Assembly (NCBI GenBank): GCA_910585285.1
Contig: CAJUDL010000001.1
Span: 80,972-144,971 of the forward strand
Direction: 5' to 3'
Length of the DNA stretch: 64,000 bases
Origin: an uncultured Muribaculaceae bacterium
Lineage (GTDB): Bacteria; Bacteroidota; Bacteroidia; Bacteroidales; Muribaculaceae
Shown here in pieces: positions 1-8,690 of this stretch. Made by a program: the position numbers and the translations under genes. How positions within the stretch are numbered: position 1 is the stretch's first letter; each line of letters starts with the position of its first letter. The notes under the pieces were generated by a model that was not told the DNA's origin, made no database searches, and was given only the letters and a program-made list of their open reading frames with translations.

Positions 1-1354
1 CACGCTCCATGAATTTCTCACTTGGCGGACGACGGAATATAACTTCATAGATAAGGAACATTACGTGTCCTCCATCAAGAGCAGGAATGGGAAGGATATT
101 CATGAACGCGAGTGCTACAGAAAGAAACGCGGCAATATTCCAGAATGCGATCCAGTTCCATTTTTCAGGGAAGATGGATCCGATTGAGCCGAAGCCTCCG
201 ATGCTGTTGGCTCCCTCTTTGGTGAATACCATCTTCATGGATTTGGCATAGGACGTTAGTTTCTCCGTGCCCATCTCCACTCCACGAGGTATTGACTGGA
301 ATATGTTGTAACGTATTTCTTTCGTGTTGAAGAATGCGGAGGGATTGATCTCCAGACCAATCCCCATTTTGGAATTGTCAGAGAGCTTGACAGGTAAAAC
401 CAAAGTGTCTGTCTTTGCATCGGATTTACGCACAATGGTGAAATCAACAGTCTCGTTATTGTGTCCCTGCAAGCTGTAGAAGAACTCGTCAAGAGAGGGA
501 GTTGACACAGAATCGATGGCAATGATTTCATCTCCCGGGATTATTCCCGCTTTGGCGGCTCCTTCTCCCGGCATCACTTGGGTGATACGTGTCGGCATTC
601 GGTATGCGAAGAAATTTACTGTAGCAGTGTCGCTTTTTGCTTCATCATCAAGAGCAAAGATGAATTTGTCAGGTATTGAAATGCTGATAGTGTCGTGACC
701 ATCGCGAAGCACAGTCACCTCCTTTGACTGAATCATTTTGAGCCTGGCTTCCACGGGATTCTCAAGTTTTTCGCCATCAGCGGTGAGTGGAATATCTCCG
801 TTGTGAAATCCAATCTTACGCGCTTCTCCCGAATATGTGAAACCCATTTTTGCATCTTGCACAGGAACGTATTTCTCACCGGTGGCGTATACAAGCCCGG
901 CATATATGATGATTGCAAGCAGGAAGTTGAAAAGTACGCCTGCTATCATTATCAAGAGCCGTTGCCACGCCGGTTTGGAACGGAATTCCCAATCCTGGGC
1001 AGGTTTCTTCATCTGTTCGGTATCCATTGATTCATCAATCATACCTGCAATCTTGCAATATCCTCCAAGAGGAAGCCAGCCTATTCCATATTCTGTGTCT
1101 CCCCAGAACGATGATTTTTTCTTTTTAGTTTTTTCGGTGTCGTTGCATTTGATCTCTTTTGTTTTTCCGAGACCACCGTAATATTTTTTAGGTTTCCACT
1201 TGAAAAGTTCGATCCAGGGATCAAAGAATATATAGAATTTTTCCACTTTCACTCCAAATATGCGGGCGAAGAAGAAATGACCGAATTCATGAATAATTAC
1301 AAGAATCGCAAATGCGAGAATAAGCTGCGCAGCTTTTATGAGAAATGTATCCAA
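1..1354 (-). CDS. rseP: RIP metalloprotease RseP (site-2 protease), C-terminus cut by window edge
   Basis: Membrane-embedded zinc protease that carries out regulated intramembrane proteolysis, classically of anti-sigma factors. The visible part has about 450 codons, so only the last 25-30 residues should lie beyond position 1. The HEFGH zinc motif sits at about residues 22-26 in the first membrane segment. One or two PDZ-like regions follow, and the second zinc-ligand region (LDGGH, around residue 420) is near the window edge. No ATG is available: the frame is open back to a TAA in the upstream repeat. The TTG at 1352-1354 gives an N-terminus (LDTFLIKAAQLILAF) like other Bacteroidetes RseP proteins, so I chose it. 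A lysine-rich insertion (TEKTKKKKSSF) lies near residue 70. The gene lies downstream of dxr on the same strand, a common Bacteroidales order. The product is confident; the start is inferred. Confidence 0.93.
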   Translation of the reverse strand, partial: MDTFLIKAAQLILAFAILVIIHEFGHFFFARIFGVKVEKFYIFFDPWIELFKWKPKKYYGGLGKTKEIKCNDTEKTKKKKSSFWGDTEYGIGWLPLGGYCKIAGMIDESMDTEQMKKPAQDWEFRSKPAWQRLLIMIAGVLFNFLLAIIIYAGLVYATGEKYVPVQDAKMGFTYSGEARKIGFHNGDIPLTADGEKLENPVEARLKMIQSKEVTVLRDGHDTISISIPDKFIFALDDEAKSDTATVNFFAYRMPTRITQVMPGEGAAKAGIIPGDEIIAIDSVSTPSLDEFFYSLQGHNNETVDFTIVRKSDAKTDTLVLPVKLSDNSKMGIGLEINPSAFFNTKEIRYNIFQSIPRGVEMGTEKLTSYAKSMKMVFTKEGANSIGGFGSIGSIFPEKWNWIAFWNIAAFLSVALAFMNILPIPALDGGHVMFLIYEVIFRRPPSEKFMER

Positions 1355-1360
1355 GCTTAA

Positions 1361-1474
1361 ATAATGTTTAATGTGTAATGAGTAATGTTTAATTTTGAGG
1401 CTTTAGGTTTTAGGCTTTAGGCTTTAGATTGCTTCTCCTAATGCCTAACACCTAACACCTAATGCCTAACACCT
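1361..1474. repeat. Degenerate TTAGG-type tandem repeat, imperfect inverted repeat, between dxr and rseP
   Basis: Read on the plus strand, the left part is built from ATGTTTAATG-like and TTTAGGCTTTAGG words. The right part is built from CCTAACACCTAATGCCTAA words, the reverse complement of TTAGG words, so the two halves can fold back on each other. The right edge supplies the last codons and stop of dxr. The exact string taggctttaggctttag recurs at 5168-5190. Confidence 0.75.
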
Positions 1475-2619
1475 GCCTCCGCACGGGCGCGGGCTTCCGC
1501 GTTGGTGCTTACAAGATCTGCGAGAGAGACTTTTGAGATGTAAGGAGTTTCAATCATCACTTTTTCCACCAAACGGGGAATATCCATGAATTTGATTCTT
1601 CGGTTTAGAAAAGCTGCAACAGCCACTTCATTGGCGGCATTGAGAATGCAAGGCATATTGCCACCGGCAGCTATTGCTTCAAACGCAAATCTCAAAAGCG
1701 GGAATTTCGTCATATCCGGTTCTTCGAATGTCAGATTAGAATATTGTGAAAGTTTCAAAGGTTCTCGAGAGCTCGTGATGCGCTCAGGATAGCTGAGGGC
1801 ATAACGGATGGGCAGATGCATGTCGGGCACACCAAGTTGCGCCTTTATCGAGCCGTCAATATATTCCACCATCGAATGCACAATCGATTGCGGGTGAACG
1901 GCAATCTGGATTTTCTCAGGAGGACAATCGAAGAGCCATCGCGCTTCGATCATTTCAAAACCTTTGTTCATCATGGATGCGGAGTCGATCGTTACCTTCG
2001 CGCCCATGTTCCAGTTGGGATGACGGAGAGCATCGTCAACAGTGACAGTCTCCAGCTCGGCAAGCGTTTTTGTGCGAAACGGACCGCCACTTGCCGTCAG
2101 GATGATTTTTGCAACATTTTCACGGTTTTCCCCAACAAGACATTGGAATATTGCTGAATGTTCGCTGTCTACGGGTATAATCCGTGAGTCAGACTCTTTA
2201 AGCAGAGAGGTGATTACTTCTCCTGCCACTACAAGGGTCTCTTTGTTTGCAAGCGCGATTGTTTTGTTGGCTTCAATAGCCTTTACAGTCGGAATCAGAC
2301 CGCTGTATCCCACCATAGCAGTGACTACGATGTCTACTCCCGGCATCGCTGCTGCTTCAGCGATAGCATCAGCTCCGGCTTCGACACAGACCGGAAGGTC
2401 AGACAGAGCCTCCCTCAGTTGAGGAAGGAACTCTTCACGGGCGATCACAACCCTGTCGGGCATGAATTTGCGAGCCTGGGCGGCAAGCAGTTCCCAATTG
2501 CGGGCAGCTGTAAGCACGGATGCGCGGAATCGTTCGGGATGCTCCTCGATTATATCGAGCGTCTGCGTGCCGATTGATCCCGTGGAACCAAGTATCGCAA
2601 TGTTTTTTATATCATTCAT
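1459..2619 (-). CDS. dxr: 1-deoxy-D-xylulose 5-phosphate reductoisomerase
   Basis: Catalyses the first committed step of the MEP isoprenoid pathway: DXP to 2-C-methyl-D-erythritol 4-phosphate, using NADPH and a divalent metal, in the cytosol. At 386 residues it is close to the usual 390-400. Visible motifs are the NADPH-binding GSTGSIG at residues 11-17, the metal- and substrate-binding VDSEHSAIFQ near 150, ASGGPFR, HPNWNMGAKVTIDSA with SMMNKGFE near 200, and HPQSIVHS. It starts at ATG 2619. It is downstream of the M23-like gene and upstream of rseP on the same strand. The last four residues (GVRH) and the stop are read from the CCTAA/TTAGG repeat that fills the gap to rseP, so the C-terminus seems to have been altered by the repeat. 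Confidence 0.97.
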   Translation of the reverse strand: MNDIKNIAILGSTGSIGTQTLDIIEEHPERFRASVLTAARNWELLAAQARKFMPDRVVIAREEFLPQLREALSDLPVCVEAGADAIAEAAAMPGVDIVVTAMVGYSGLIPTVKAIEANKTIALANKETLVVAGEVITSLLKESDSRIIPVDSEHSAIFQCLVGENRENVAKIILTASGGPFRTKTLAELETVTVDDALRHPNWNMGAKVTIDSASMMNKGFEMIEARWLFDCPPEKIQIAVHPQSIVHSMVEYIDGSIKAQLGVPDMHLPIRYALSYPERITSSREPLKLSQYSNLTFEEPDMTKFPLLRFAFEAIAAGGNMPCILNAANEVAVAAFLNRRIKFMDIPRLVEKVMIETPYISKVSLADLVSTNAEARARAEAGVRH

Positions 2620-2649
2620 CTCTTTATTTCTATAATGGCTTTTTGAATC

Positions 2650-3528
2650 CTAATACTTCCCGCGAGGAGCCTCGAATGGGGCATCTTTCACTATTGTGGA
2701 TTCCGGATTTCCAATATAATCATAGGGAATCAGAGGCAAACCATTATGCCACATCATCACTTCAATGTATCTTCTTCCCTTGCCATCGGGTTTTGGTCCC
2801 AAGGCGAGCATTTGTCCTGCAAGCACGGCATCTCCGACAGATACCATTGGCGATCCGAGTCTTGCTATTCGCGTTACGAATCCCTTTGCGTGTTGTATAA
2901 TCACCACATATCCCCCTTCTGCTGCGGAGTAGTAAGAGGCAAGGATTGAGCCGTCGGCAACACTTTTAACGGATTCATCAGGAGGCATAATGACGTTGCC
3001 TTTCTCTTCAGCGCGTGATGAAGCACTGAAGATGCTGCTGTCGCTGAGAGGGGAGAACATCATGCCGTCGGCGGCAAGTGGGGCGAGCACAGAAATATTG
3101 AATCTCTCCCTTTCCTCCATTGCGTTTACAAATTTACGTTCAAGAGGGGATGGCGGCAAAAGGGAATCCGGCGACATCTCACGCAAGTTTGCGGTCATCA
3201 CCAGCGAGTCTGCGGTAGGGGTCCGATCAGTGTCAAAAGCCTTGAGGATATTGTCGAGATAATCCTGGTTTTGAGCATATGCTCCGAAGATGGAATCAAG
3301 ACGCAGGATATTGTCTTCTGTGGCTGATCTTTCTGATTGTTTCATATATCCGGGCAGCAGCGTGCGGATGGGGGTGACCATTACGATTGCACCTGATATC
3401 ATAATGAGCACAACCAATGCCGCTATAGCCCCCGTCCATAACGACAGCGGCGATAGCGTTATATCCGCAAGGTCTTCAAGTCTTGATTCATCCTCGATGC
3501 GGATGCGGTATTTTGGATGACGCTTCAT
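2650..3528 (-). CDS. LytM/M23-fold membrane protein with degenerate active site
   Basis: A 292-residue protein with a basic cytoplasmic N-terminus, one membrane segment at about residues 32-53, a periplasmic stretch of about 120 residues, and a C-terminal LytM/M23-like beta domain (from about residue 185, VADGSILASYY, then GGYVVIIQHAKGFVTRIARL and VSVGDAVLAGQMLA). Active M23 peptidases have HxxxD and HxH zinc ligands. Here the expected upstream HxxxD is absent, and where GPHLHFE is expected the sequence reads GKGRRYIEVMMW. It is therefore probably a non-catalytic scaffold or activator, as with EnvC-like proteins that activate amidases. The family fold is inferred from the motif pattern; the absence of ligands is seen directly. 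It is 30 bp upstream of dxr, probably in one operon. Confidence 0.8.
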   Translation of the reverse strand: MKRHPKYRIRIEDESRLEDLADITLSPLSLWTGAIAALVVLIMISGAIVMVTPIRTLLPGYMKQSERSATEDNILRLDSIFGAYAQNQDYLDNILKAFDTDRTPTADSLVMTANLREMSPDSLLPPSPLERKFVNAMEERERFNISVLAPLAADGMMFSPLSDSSIFSASSRAEEKGNVIMPPDESVKSVADGSILASYYSAAEGGYVVIIQHAKGFVTRIARLGSPMVSVGDAVLAGQMLALGPKPDGKGRRYIEVMMWHNGLPLIPYDYIGNPESTIVKDAPFEAPRGKY

Positions 3529-3725
3529 TTAGTATCGCGGTTTCGCATCGCGAATTTAATGAAAATAAGTGATATAATAAGGGATTGAGGGAAATTTTTG
3601 CATTTCTCATGTTAAAATTTGTCACGGGGAGCAAACAAAATTTTTCCTTGCAGTGTTAGATAGGTAAAAATTGCAAAAAACAATTTAGAAAGTTTTAAAA
3701 ATTACTTATCTTAAATTAATATTTT

Positions 3726-4976
3726 ATGAAAACAAGAAATCTTTACTACGCGATCGCGCTCTGCGCCGGAACAGCAGCTTTCTGCCTTCCCGCGAACGCA
3801 CAGGATGTTTTCGTAGATGAAGCTACTACGGTAACTGAATTCACATGCGACAACACCACACGCTACTTCTCCAATTGGCGCAACAATTGGTTTATCGAAG
3901 TAGAAGCCGGTATCAACCAGCCTTTCGTAGAACGAGGTGACGCAAAGACTCCGGGCGACAATGTTAGCCGTCATAAAATGACACTCACCTATGGTGTCGG
4001 TTTCGGTCGCTGGGTTTCTCCTTACATCGGATTCCGTATCAAAGCTCTTGGCGGGGCATTGCACTGGGATAACCCCATGCAGCCAGATATCCACAATGGC
4101 TGGGCTCGCGCAAAACACGTTAATCTCCAGGCAGAATTCATGTGGGATATGTTCAATTCTCTTGGTGGAGTTAACGACAACCGTGTCTTCTCAATCATTC
4201 CATTTGTAGGTCTTGGCGGTGATGCCACTTGGGATTTCCGCAACGCTCAGGGTGGAGAACCTGCAGGAACAAACGTTTACAATCGTCACAACAAACCGAA
4301 GAGCGTGGCATGGTCTCTTCCTGTATCAGCAGGTTTGCAGTTCCGCTTCCGTCTTTGCGAATATGTTGATTTCTTCGCTGAGGCTCGTGCATCTTTCTAT
4401 GCCGACACTTGGAACAACAGCGTTCACGGAAACTCAATTGATGCCAATGTAGCAGTTCTCGGTGGTTTCAACTTCAATATCGGTGGCCGTAGCTTCGGCA
4501 CATTCAACCAGTGTGCATATGTATCTCAGATTGCCGCACTAAATGGTCAGGTCAACGACCTCCGTGCTCAGCTTCTCGCATGCGGAGAAGAGGTTGCAGC
4601 CCTTCAGGCTCAGCTTCCTTGCCCCGAACCCGTGCAGAAAGATTGCGTGAACGCACCTCTTATGACAACTGTCCGCTTCACCATCAATTCAGACAAGATC
4701 ATGCCTACAGAGGAAGTGAATGTCTACAACATGGCGGAATGGCTTAAAGCTAATCCTGAAGAGAAGGTTGTTATCTGCGGTTATGCCGACAAGGATACCG
4801 GTACATCCGAATACAACATGGCTCTCTCAGAGAAACGTGCCAATGCAGTTGCCGATGCTCTTGTGAACACTTACGGAATCAGCCGCGATCGTCTGACAAT
4901 CAAATATGACGGCTCTTCTGTTCAGCCTTACAGCACCAATGACTGGAACCGTATCGTGATCTTCACCCAGAAATAA
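3726..4976 (+). CDS. OmpA-family outer membrane protein
   Basis: A 416-residue outer membrane protein. The signal peptide ends near AFCLPANAQD. The N-terminal part has alternating aromatic strands typical of an eight-stranded barrel (NWFIEVEAGINQPF, FGRWVSPYIGFRIK). A short linker (LNGQVNDLRAQLLACGEEVAALQAQ, split here by its own heptads) looks coiled-coil. The C-terminal OmpA domain (about 310-416) has NMALSEKRANAVADALV and a C-terminal NRIVIFTQK. It should anchor the outer membrane to peptidoglycan. It stands alone, with a strong hairpin terminator 60 bp downstream, and its codon use looks like that of a highly expressed gene. I found no clean TAnnTTTG promoter in the 197-bp gap upstream. 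Confidence 0.93.
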   Translation: MKTRNLYYAIALCAGTAAFCLPANAQDVFVDEATTVTEFTCDNTTRYFSNWRNNWFIEVEAGINQPFVERGDAKTPGDNVSRHKMTLTYGVGFGRWVSPYIGFRIKALGGALHWDNPMQPDIHNGWARAKHVNLQAEFMWDMFNSLGGVNDNRVFSIIPFVGLGGDATWDFRNAQGGEPAGTNVYNRHNKPKSVAWSLPVSAGLQFRFRLCEYVDFFAEARASFYADTWNNSVHGNSIDANVAVLGGFNFNIGGRSFGTFNQCAYVSQIAALNGQVNDLRAQLLACGEEVAALQAQLPCPEPVQKDCVNAPLMTTVRFTINSDKIMPTEEVNVYNMAEWLKANPEEKVVICGYADKDTGTSEYNMALSEKRANAVADALVNTYGISRDRLTIKYDGSSVQPYSTNDWNRIVIFTQK

Positions 4977-5032
4977 AAGAAAAGATTCAAAGGTCAGGTA
5001 AAGATAAATAATATAATTCTTCGTAACGATGA

Positions 5033-5061
5033 GGAGTCCCGCTTTTGGCGGGGCTCCTTTT
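5033..5061 (+). terminator. Intrinsic terminator after the OmpA-family gene
   Basis: A ten-base stem ggagtcccgc / gcggggctcc (one G-T pair) with a five-base loop is followed by a short T run. It lies 57 bp after the stop codon. Confidence 0.8.
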
Positions 5062-5113
5062 GTCTATGTCCGTTTTTATGGTTGCAAAACATAAAAAATT
5101 ACCTACGATTTAT

Positions 5114-5144
5114 TTTGTGGAGTTAAATAAAGTTTGTAAGTTTG
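5114..5144 (+). promoter_or_regulatory. Bacteroidetes-type promoter for gdhA
   Basis: TTTG at 5114-5117, 19 nt, then TAAGTTTG at 5137-5144, matching the TTTG / TAnnTTTG consensus. Initiation would be near 5151, leaving a leader of about 125 nt that contains the repeat at 5166-5250. Confidence 0.7.
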
Positions 5145-5165
5145 CAGCATTGAAACGTATCTCTC

Positions 5166-5250
5166 GGGCTTTAGGCTTTAGGCTTTAGGCATTAGGTCTG
5201 CGGGATCGTAATTCAACATTAAACATTACACCTTTAACATTAAATTAAAT
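5166..5250. repeat. TTAGGC / ATTAAACATT short-word repeat in the gdhA leader
   Basis: Three to four TTTAGGC units and a CATTAGG are followed by ACATTAAACATTACACC words. The same vocabulary (TTTAGGCTTTAGG and ATTAAACATTACAC, partly in reverse complement) fills 1361-1474. Lying between the predicted promoter and the start codon, it would be transcribed as part of the 5' untranslated region. Confidence 0.65.
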
Positions 5251-5276
5251 CTAACCATAAGTCTAAAAAGATTATC

Positions 5277-6614
5277 ATGAACATTAATGAAATCATGGCC
5301 AATCTTGAGGCCAAACACCCCGGTGAGAAAGAGTATCTCCAGGCTGTAAGAGAAGTGCTTCTCTCTGTAGAAGAAGTTTACAATCAGCATCCCGAATTCG
5401 AGAAGGCTAAGATTATCGAAAGAATGGTTGAGCCTGATCGTATTTTCACTTTCCGTGTATCCTGGGTTGATGACAAAGGTGAGGTTCAGAACAACATCGG
5501 TTATCGCGTTCAGTTCAACAACGCTATCGGTCCCTACAAGGGAGGTATTCGTTTCCACGCTTCTGTAAACCTTTCAATCCTCAAATTCCTCGGTTTCGAG
5601 CAGACATTCAAAAACGCTCTTACAACTCTGCCGATGGGTGGTGGCAAAGGTGGTTCAGACTTCAGCCCCCGTGGCAAGAGCGACGCAGAGATCATGCGTT
5701 TCTGCCAGGCTTTCATCCTTGAGCTTTGGCGCAACCTCGGTCCCGATCGCGATGTTCCCGCCGGTGATATCGGCGTAGGCGGTCGTGAGGTCGGCTATAT
5801 GTATGGTATGTATAAGAAACTTGCCCGTGAGAATACAGGTACATTCACAGGTAAGGGTCTTTCATTCGGTGGTAGCCGTATTCGTCCCGAGGCAACCGGT
5901 TTCGGTGCTCTCTATTACACTCAGGCAATGCTCGCAGACCTTGGTCAGGACATCAAGGGCAAGACCATTGCAATTTCCGGTTTCGGTAATGTTGCATGGG
6001 GAGCCGCAACAAAAGCTACAGAACTCGGTGGAAAGGTTGTTACCATCTCCGGTCCTGACGGCTACATCTACGATCCCGCCGGTCTTGATGCTGAGAAAAT
6101 CGAATACATGCTCGAACTTCGTGCATCCGGCAACGACATCGTTGCTCCTTATGCCGACAAGTTCCCCGGCTCAACATTCTTCGCAGGCAAGAAACCTTGG
6201 GAGCAGAAAGTGGATATCGCACTTCCTTGTGCAACTCAGAACGAGCTTAACGGTGACGATGCGAAGCAGCTTGTTGCCAACAATGTTCTCCTCGTTGCAG
6301 AGGTTTCCAACATGGGTTGCACACCCGAAGCTATCGATACATTCATCGAGAACAAGATTCCTTATGGTCCCGGCAAGGCAGTCAACGCCGGTGGCGTAGC
6401 TACTTCCGGTCTTGAGATGACTCAGGATGCAGAGCATCTGCAGTGGTCGGCAGCTCAGGTTGACGAGAAGCTTCACCAGATCATGCACGACATCCATGAG
6501 GCTTGTGTTGAATATGGCAAACAGCCCGATGGATATATCAACTATATGAAGGGTGCCAACATCGCCGGCTTCCTCAAGGTTGCAGACGCAATGATGGCAC
6601 AGGGTATTATCTAA
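5277..6614 (+). CDS. gdhA: NADP-specific glutamate dehydrogenase
   Basis: Hexameric cytosolic enzyme that assimilates ammonium by reductive amination of 2-oxoglutarate to glutamate, or runs in reverse. Its 445 residues match the usual size of bacterial class I GDH. Diagnostic stretches are GPYKGGIRFH near residue 83, PMGGGKGGSDFSPRG near residue 119 with the catalytic lysine, DVPAGDIGVGGREVGY, and the Rossmann SGFGNVAWG near residue 235. The C-terminus NYMKGANIAGFLKVADAM is also typical. It is preceded by a promoter-like TTTG-N19-TAAGTTTG and a repeat-containing leader, and followed by a hairpin terminator, so it appears monocistronic. NADP over NAD use is assigned by family resemblance. Confidence 0.96.
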   Translation: MNINEIMANLEAKHPGEKEYLQAVREVLLSVEEVYNQHPEFEKAKIIERMVEPDRIFTFRVSWVDDKGEVQNNIGYRVQFNNAIGPYKGGIRFHASVNLSILKFLGFEQTFKNALTTLPMGGGKGGSDFSPRGKSDAEIMRFCQAFILELWRNLGPDRDVPAGDIGVGGREVGYMYGMYKKLARENTGTFTGKGLSFGGSRIRPEATGFGALYYTQAMLADLGQDIKGKTIAISGFGNVAWGAATKATELGGKVVTISGPDGYIYDPAGLDAEKIEYMLELRASGNDIVAPYADKFPGSTFFAGKKPWEQKVDIALPCATQNELNGDDAKQLVANNVLLVAEVSNMGCTPEAIDTFIENKIPYGPGKAVNAGGVATSGLEMTQDAEHLQWSAAQVDEKLHQIMHDIHEACVEYGKQPDGYINYMKGANIAGFLKVADAMMAQGII

Positions 6615-6637
6615 TTTGATACAAAACCAATCAAATA

Positions 6638-6674
6638 GAGGGGACGCCCGTAAGGTGTGTTCCCTCATTTTTGT
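6638..6674 (+). terminator. Hairpin terminator after gdhA
   Basis: gaggggacgcc and ggtgtgttccctc can pair, with small bulges, around a five-base loop, and are followed by ATTTTTGTT. It sits between the gdhA stop and the next start codon. Confidence 0.6.
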
Positions 6675-6675
6675 T

Positions 6676-7605
6676 ATGAAAAAGGCGATTTTAATTTTAA
6701 TGGTGGTATGGAGCTTTTCCATATCTCAAATGGTTCAGGCGTCCGCTCCGGTAAGCTTTAATGTGGCCACTTATAATCTGCGGCAACAAAATGAGAGCGA
6801 TTCATCAAAAGGGAACGGATGGCAGAGGAGATGTCCCGTAATCTCACAGTTGATAAGATTTCATGAATTTCATATATTCGGCACGCAGGAAGGTTTCAAG
6901 AATCAGCTTGAAGATCTGAAATCCGGACTTCCGGGGTATGAATATATCGGAGTTGCCAGGGATGACGGCAAAGAGGCGGGTGAGCATTCTGCAATTTTTT
7001 ATGACACTGCCATGTTCGAATTGTTGGATAAAGGTGATTTCTGGCTTTCGGAGACTCCTGAACGTCCCGGACTCGGCTGGGATGCTGCTTGTGTGAGGAT
7101 ATGTTCATGGGGAAAATTCAGGCATAAGGAATCGGGCAAGGTGTTTCAGTTTTTTAATCTTCATCTTGACCACGTAGGGAAGCAGGCAAGGATAGAAAGC
7201 GTGAAGCTTGTGCAAAAAAAAATGAAAGAGATAGGTCTGGATTTGCCGACATTTCTGACCGGCGATTTTAATGTTGATCAGACTCATGATATGTATGAGG
7301 TGCTGTCTTCTTCCGATTTCCTTTCAGATTCATTCAAGGTGGCGGATTTTGTATATGCCCTTAATGGAACATTCAACGGGTATCATACAGACGGATATAC
7401 GGACAGCAGAATTGACCATATATTTGTATCGAATGATGTGAAAGTTATTAAATACGGGGTGCTTACGGATACTTATCGGACATCGGCGGGAAACGCTTCT
7501 GCCGCTGAAGCTAATGACGCTCCGTCGGAAATAAGTATCAATGCTTATGAAAGCCGCACACCTTCCGATCATTTTCCTGTAAAAGTAAAAATCTGTATAA
7601 ATTAA
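6676..7605 (+). CDS. Secreted endonuclease/exonuclease/phosphatase-family protein
   Basis: A 309-residue EEP-fold metal-dependent phosphodiesterase. I start it at ATG 6676, which gives a clean signal peptide (MKKAILILMVVWSFSISQMV, cleavage near VQASA). The longer frame from 6616 would translate the gdhA terminator. All EEP signatures are visible: ATYNLRQQNE, GTQEG with the metal-binding Glu, NLHLDHVGKQAR, TGDFNVDQ, DSRIDHIFVS, and a final SDHFPVKV with the catalytic Asp-His. Bacteroidetes have many exported paralogues of this type whose substrates (nucleic acids, phospholipids, inositol phosphates) are not fixed by sequence. It lies between gdhA and a secreted esterase, with no clear operon partner. 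Confidence 0.9.
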   Translation: MKKAILILMVVWSFSISQMVQASAPVSFNVATYNLRQQNESDSSKGNGWQRRCPVISQLIRFHEFHIFGTQEGFKNQLEDLKSGLPGYEYIGVARDDGKEAGEHSAIFYDTAMFELLDKGDFWLSETPERPGLGWDAACVRICSWGKFRHKESGKVFQFFNLHLDHVGKQARIESVKLVQKKMKEIGLDLPTFLTGDFNVDQTHDMYEVLSSSDFLSDSFKVADFVYALNGTFNGYHTDGYTDSRIDHIFVSNDVKVIKYGVLTDTYRTSAGNASAAEANDAPSEISINAYESRTPSDHFPVKVKICIN

Positions 7606-7655
7606 ATAGCTTCTAAACAGCTTCCAGGTAGGCTGATTTTCATATTTACATCTGA

Positions 7656-8687
7656 ATGAAGGGTTCTATTCATGAGCGCATTGTCGCGAGCGTGTTGCTT
7701 TTGTTCTTAACGTTGTTTGAGATGGGTGCGGTGCATAATGGTGTTTTACCGGAAGATACGGTAATGAGGATCGAGGCAGACAAATTTCTACGTGAAATGC
7801 CGAAGGGCTTGCAGCTGCGTCAGGCATCGGCGATACGCAAAGCTATGGCGGGAGACTATCGCGACTTGGAAACGGTGAGACATTCCCGTAATAACAGACC
7901 TGCGATATCTAATAACGTTAAGGCTACAATGCTGTCATCTTGCTTATGCCTTTTTGAGCCGAGGGATTATGACGGAAAGCCGTTGCCTCTTCTTATCTAT
8001 CTGCATGGTGGAGGATGGACGTTTGGAAGCATCAACAGCTGTGGACGCTTTTGTAATCAACTTGCCGCTTCAGGTAAGGTTAAGGTGATGGCGGTGGATT
8101 ACCGGCTGGCTCCGGAATATCCTTATCCGTGTGGGCTTGAAGATTGTTGCGATGCTATGCGTTATGCTGTTGAGAACAGTGGTTTATTGAATATTGATCC
8201 TGACCGTATAACGGTAGGAGGAGATTCGGCAGGAGGGAATCTTGCAATAGCTCTTGTCTTGTCAGGAAAATGTGATAGGTTGCCGGAATCACTTCTGTTG
8301 TTTTATCCGGTGACTAAGGCTTTTGCTGATAATTCAGAATCTTGGGATACATATGGTTCGGGTTTTGGACTTGATTCTGAGATTATGGAAATATTCAATG
8401 AAGCATATGTAGGAGAAGAGGATGCCCGGAATCCTTGCATAAGTGTAGGTTTATATGAAGAAGAGGCTCTTGGCATATTGCCAAGAACCCTCCTTGTTGC
8501 GGCAGAGCGCGATATATTATGTGATCAGGGCAAGGAATTTGCCGGAAAGACCCATGAAAAAGTGAGGAGAGTTGAGTTTCCGGGTGCTGTTCATCTGTTT
8601 ATAACTGTTCCGGGACAGGAAAGAGCTTTCAATAAGGCTGTTGAACTGACCCTTCGGTTTATAATAAATAATCAGGAAACAACCTGA
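7656..8687 (+). CDS. Secreted alpha/beta hydrolase, hormone-sensitive-lipase type esterase
   Basis: A 343-residue carboxylesterase of the HSL/acetyl-hydrolase family. The N-terminal hydrophobic segment (VASVLLLFLTLFEMGAV) acts as a signal peptide or anchor. The oxyanion motif YLHGGGWTFG is near residue 120, the nucleophile elbow GGDSAGGN carries the serine, the acid is in AAERDILCDQG, and the histidine is in PGAVHLF. The frame fits the family through to the C-terminus, so the gene is complete. Likely substrates are short-chain esters, for example acetylated sugars, but this is inference. It ends 3 bp before the convergent LRR gene, so the two share a terminus with no room for separate terminators. 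Confidence 0.88.
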   Translation: MKGSIHERIVASVLLLFLTLFEMGAVHNGVLPEDTVMRIEADKFLREMPKGLQLRQASAIRKAMAGDYRDLETVRHSRNNRPAISNNVKATMLSSCLCLFEPRDYDGKPLPLLIYLHGGGWTFGSINSCGRFCNQLAASGKVKVMAVDYRLAPEYPYPCGLEDCCDAMRYAVENSGLLNIDPDRITVGGDSAGGNLAIALVLSGKCDRLPESLLLFYPVTKAFADNSESWDTYGSGFGLDSEIMEIFNEAYVGEEDARNPCISVGLYEEEALGILPRTLLVAAERDILCDQGKEFAGKTHEKVRRVEFPGAVHLFITVPGQERAFNKAVELTLRFIINNQETT

Positions 8688-8690
8688 TTT

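Noticed and set aside
5751..6400. Long frames inside gdhA on both strands
   Set aside because: They are shadows of a well-conserved enzyme and show arginine- or serine-rich, low-complexity translations.
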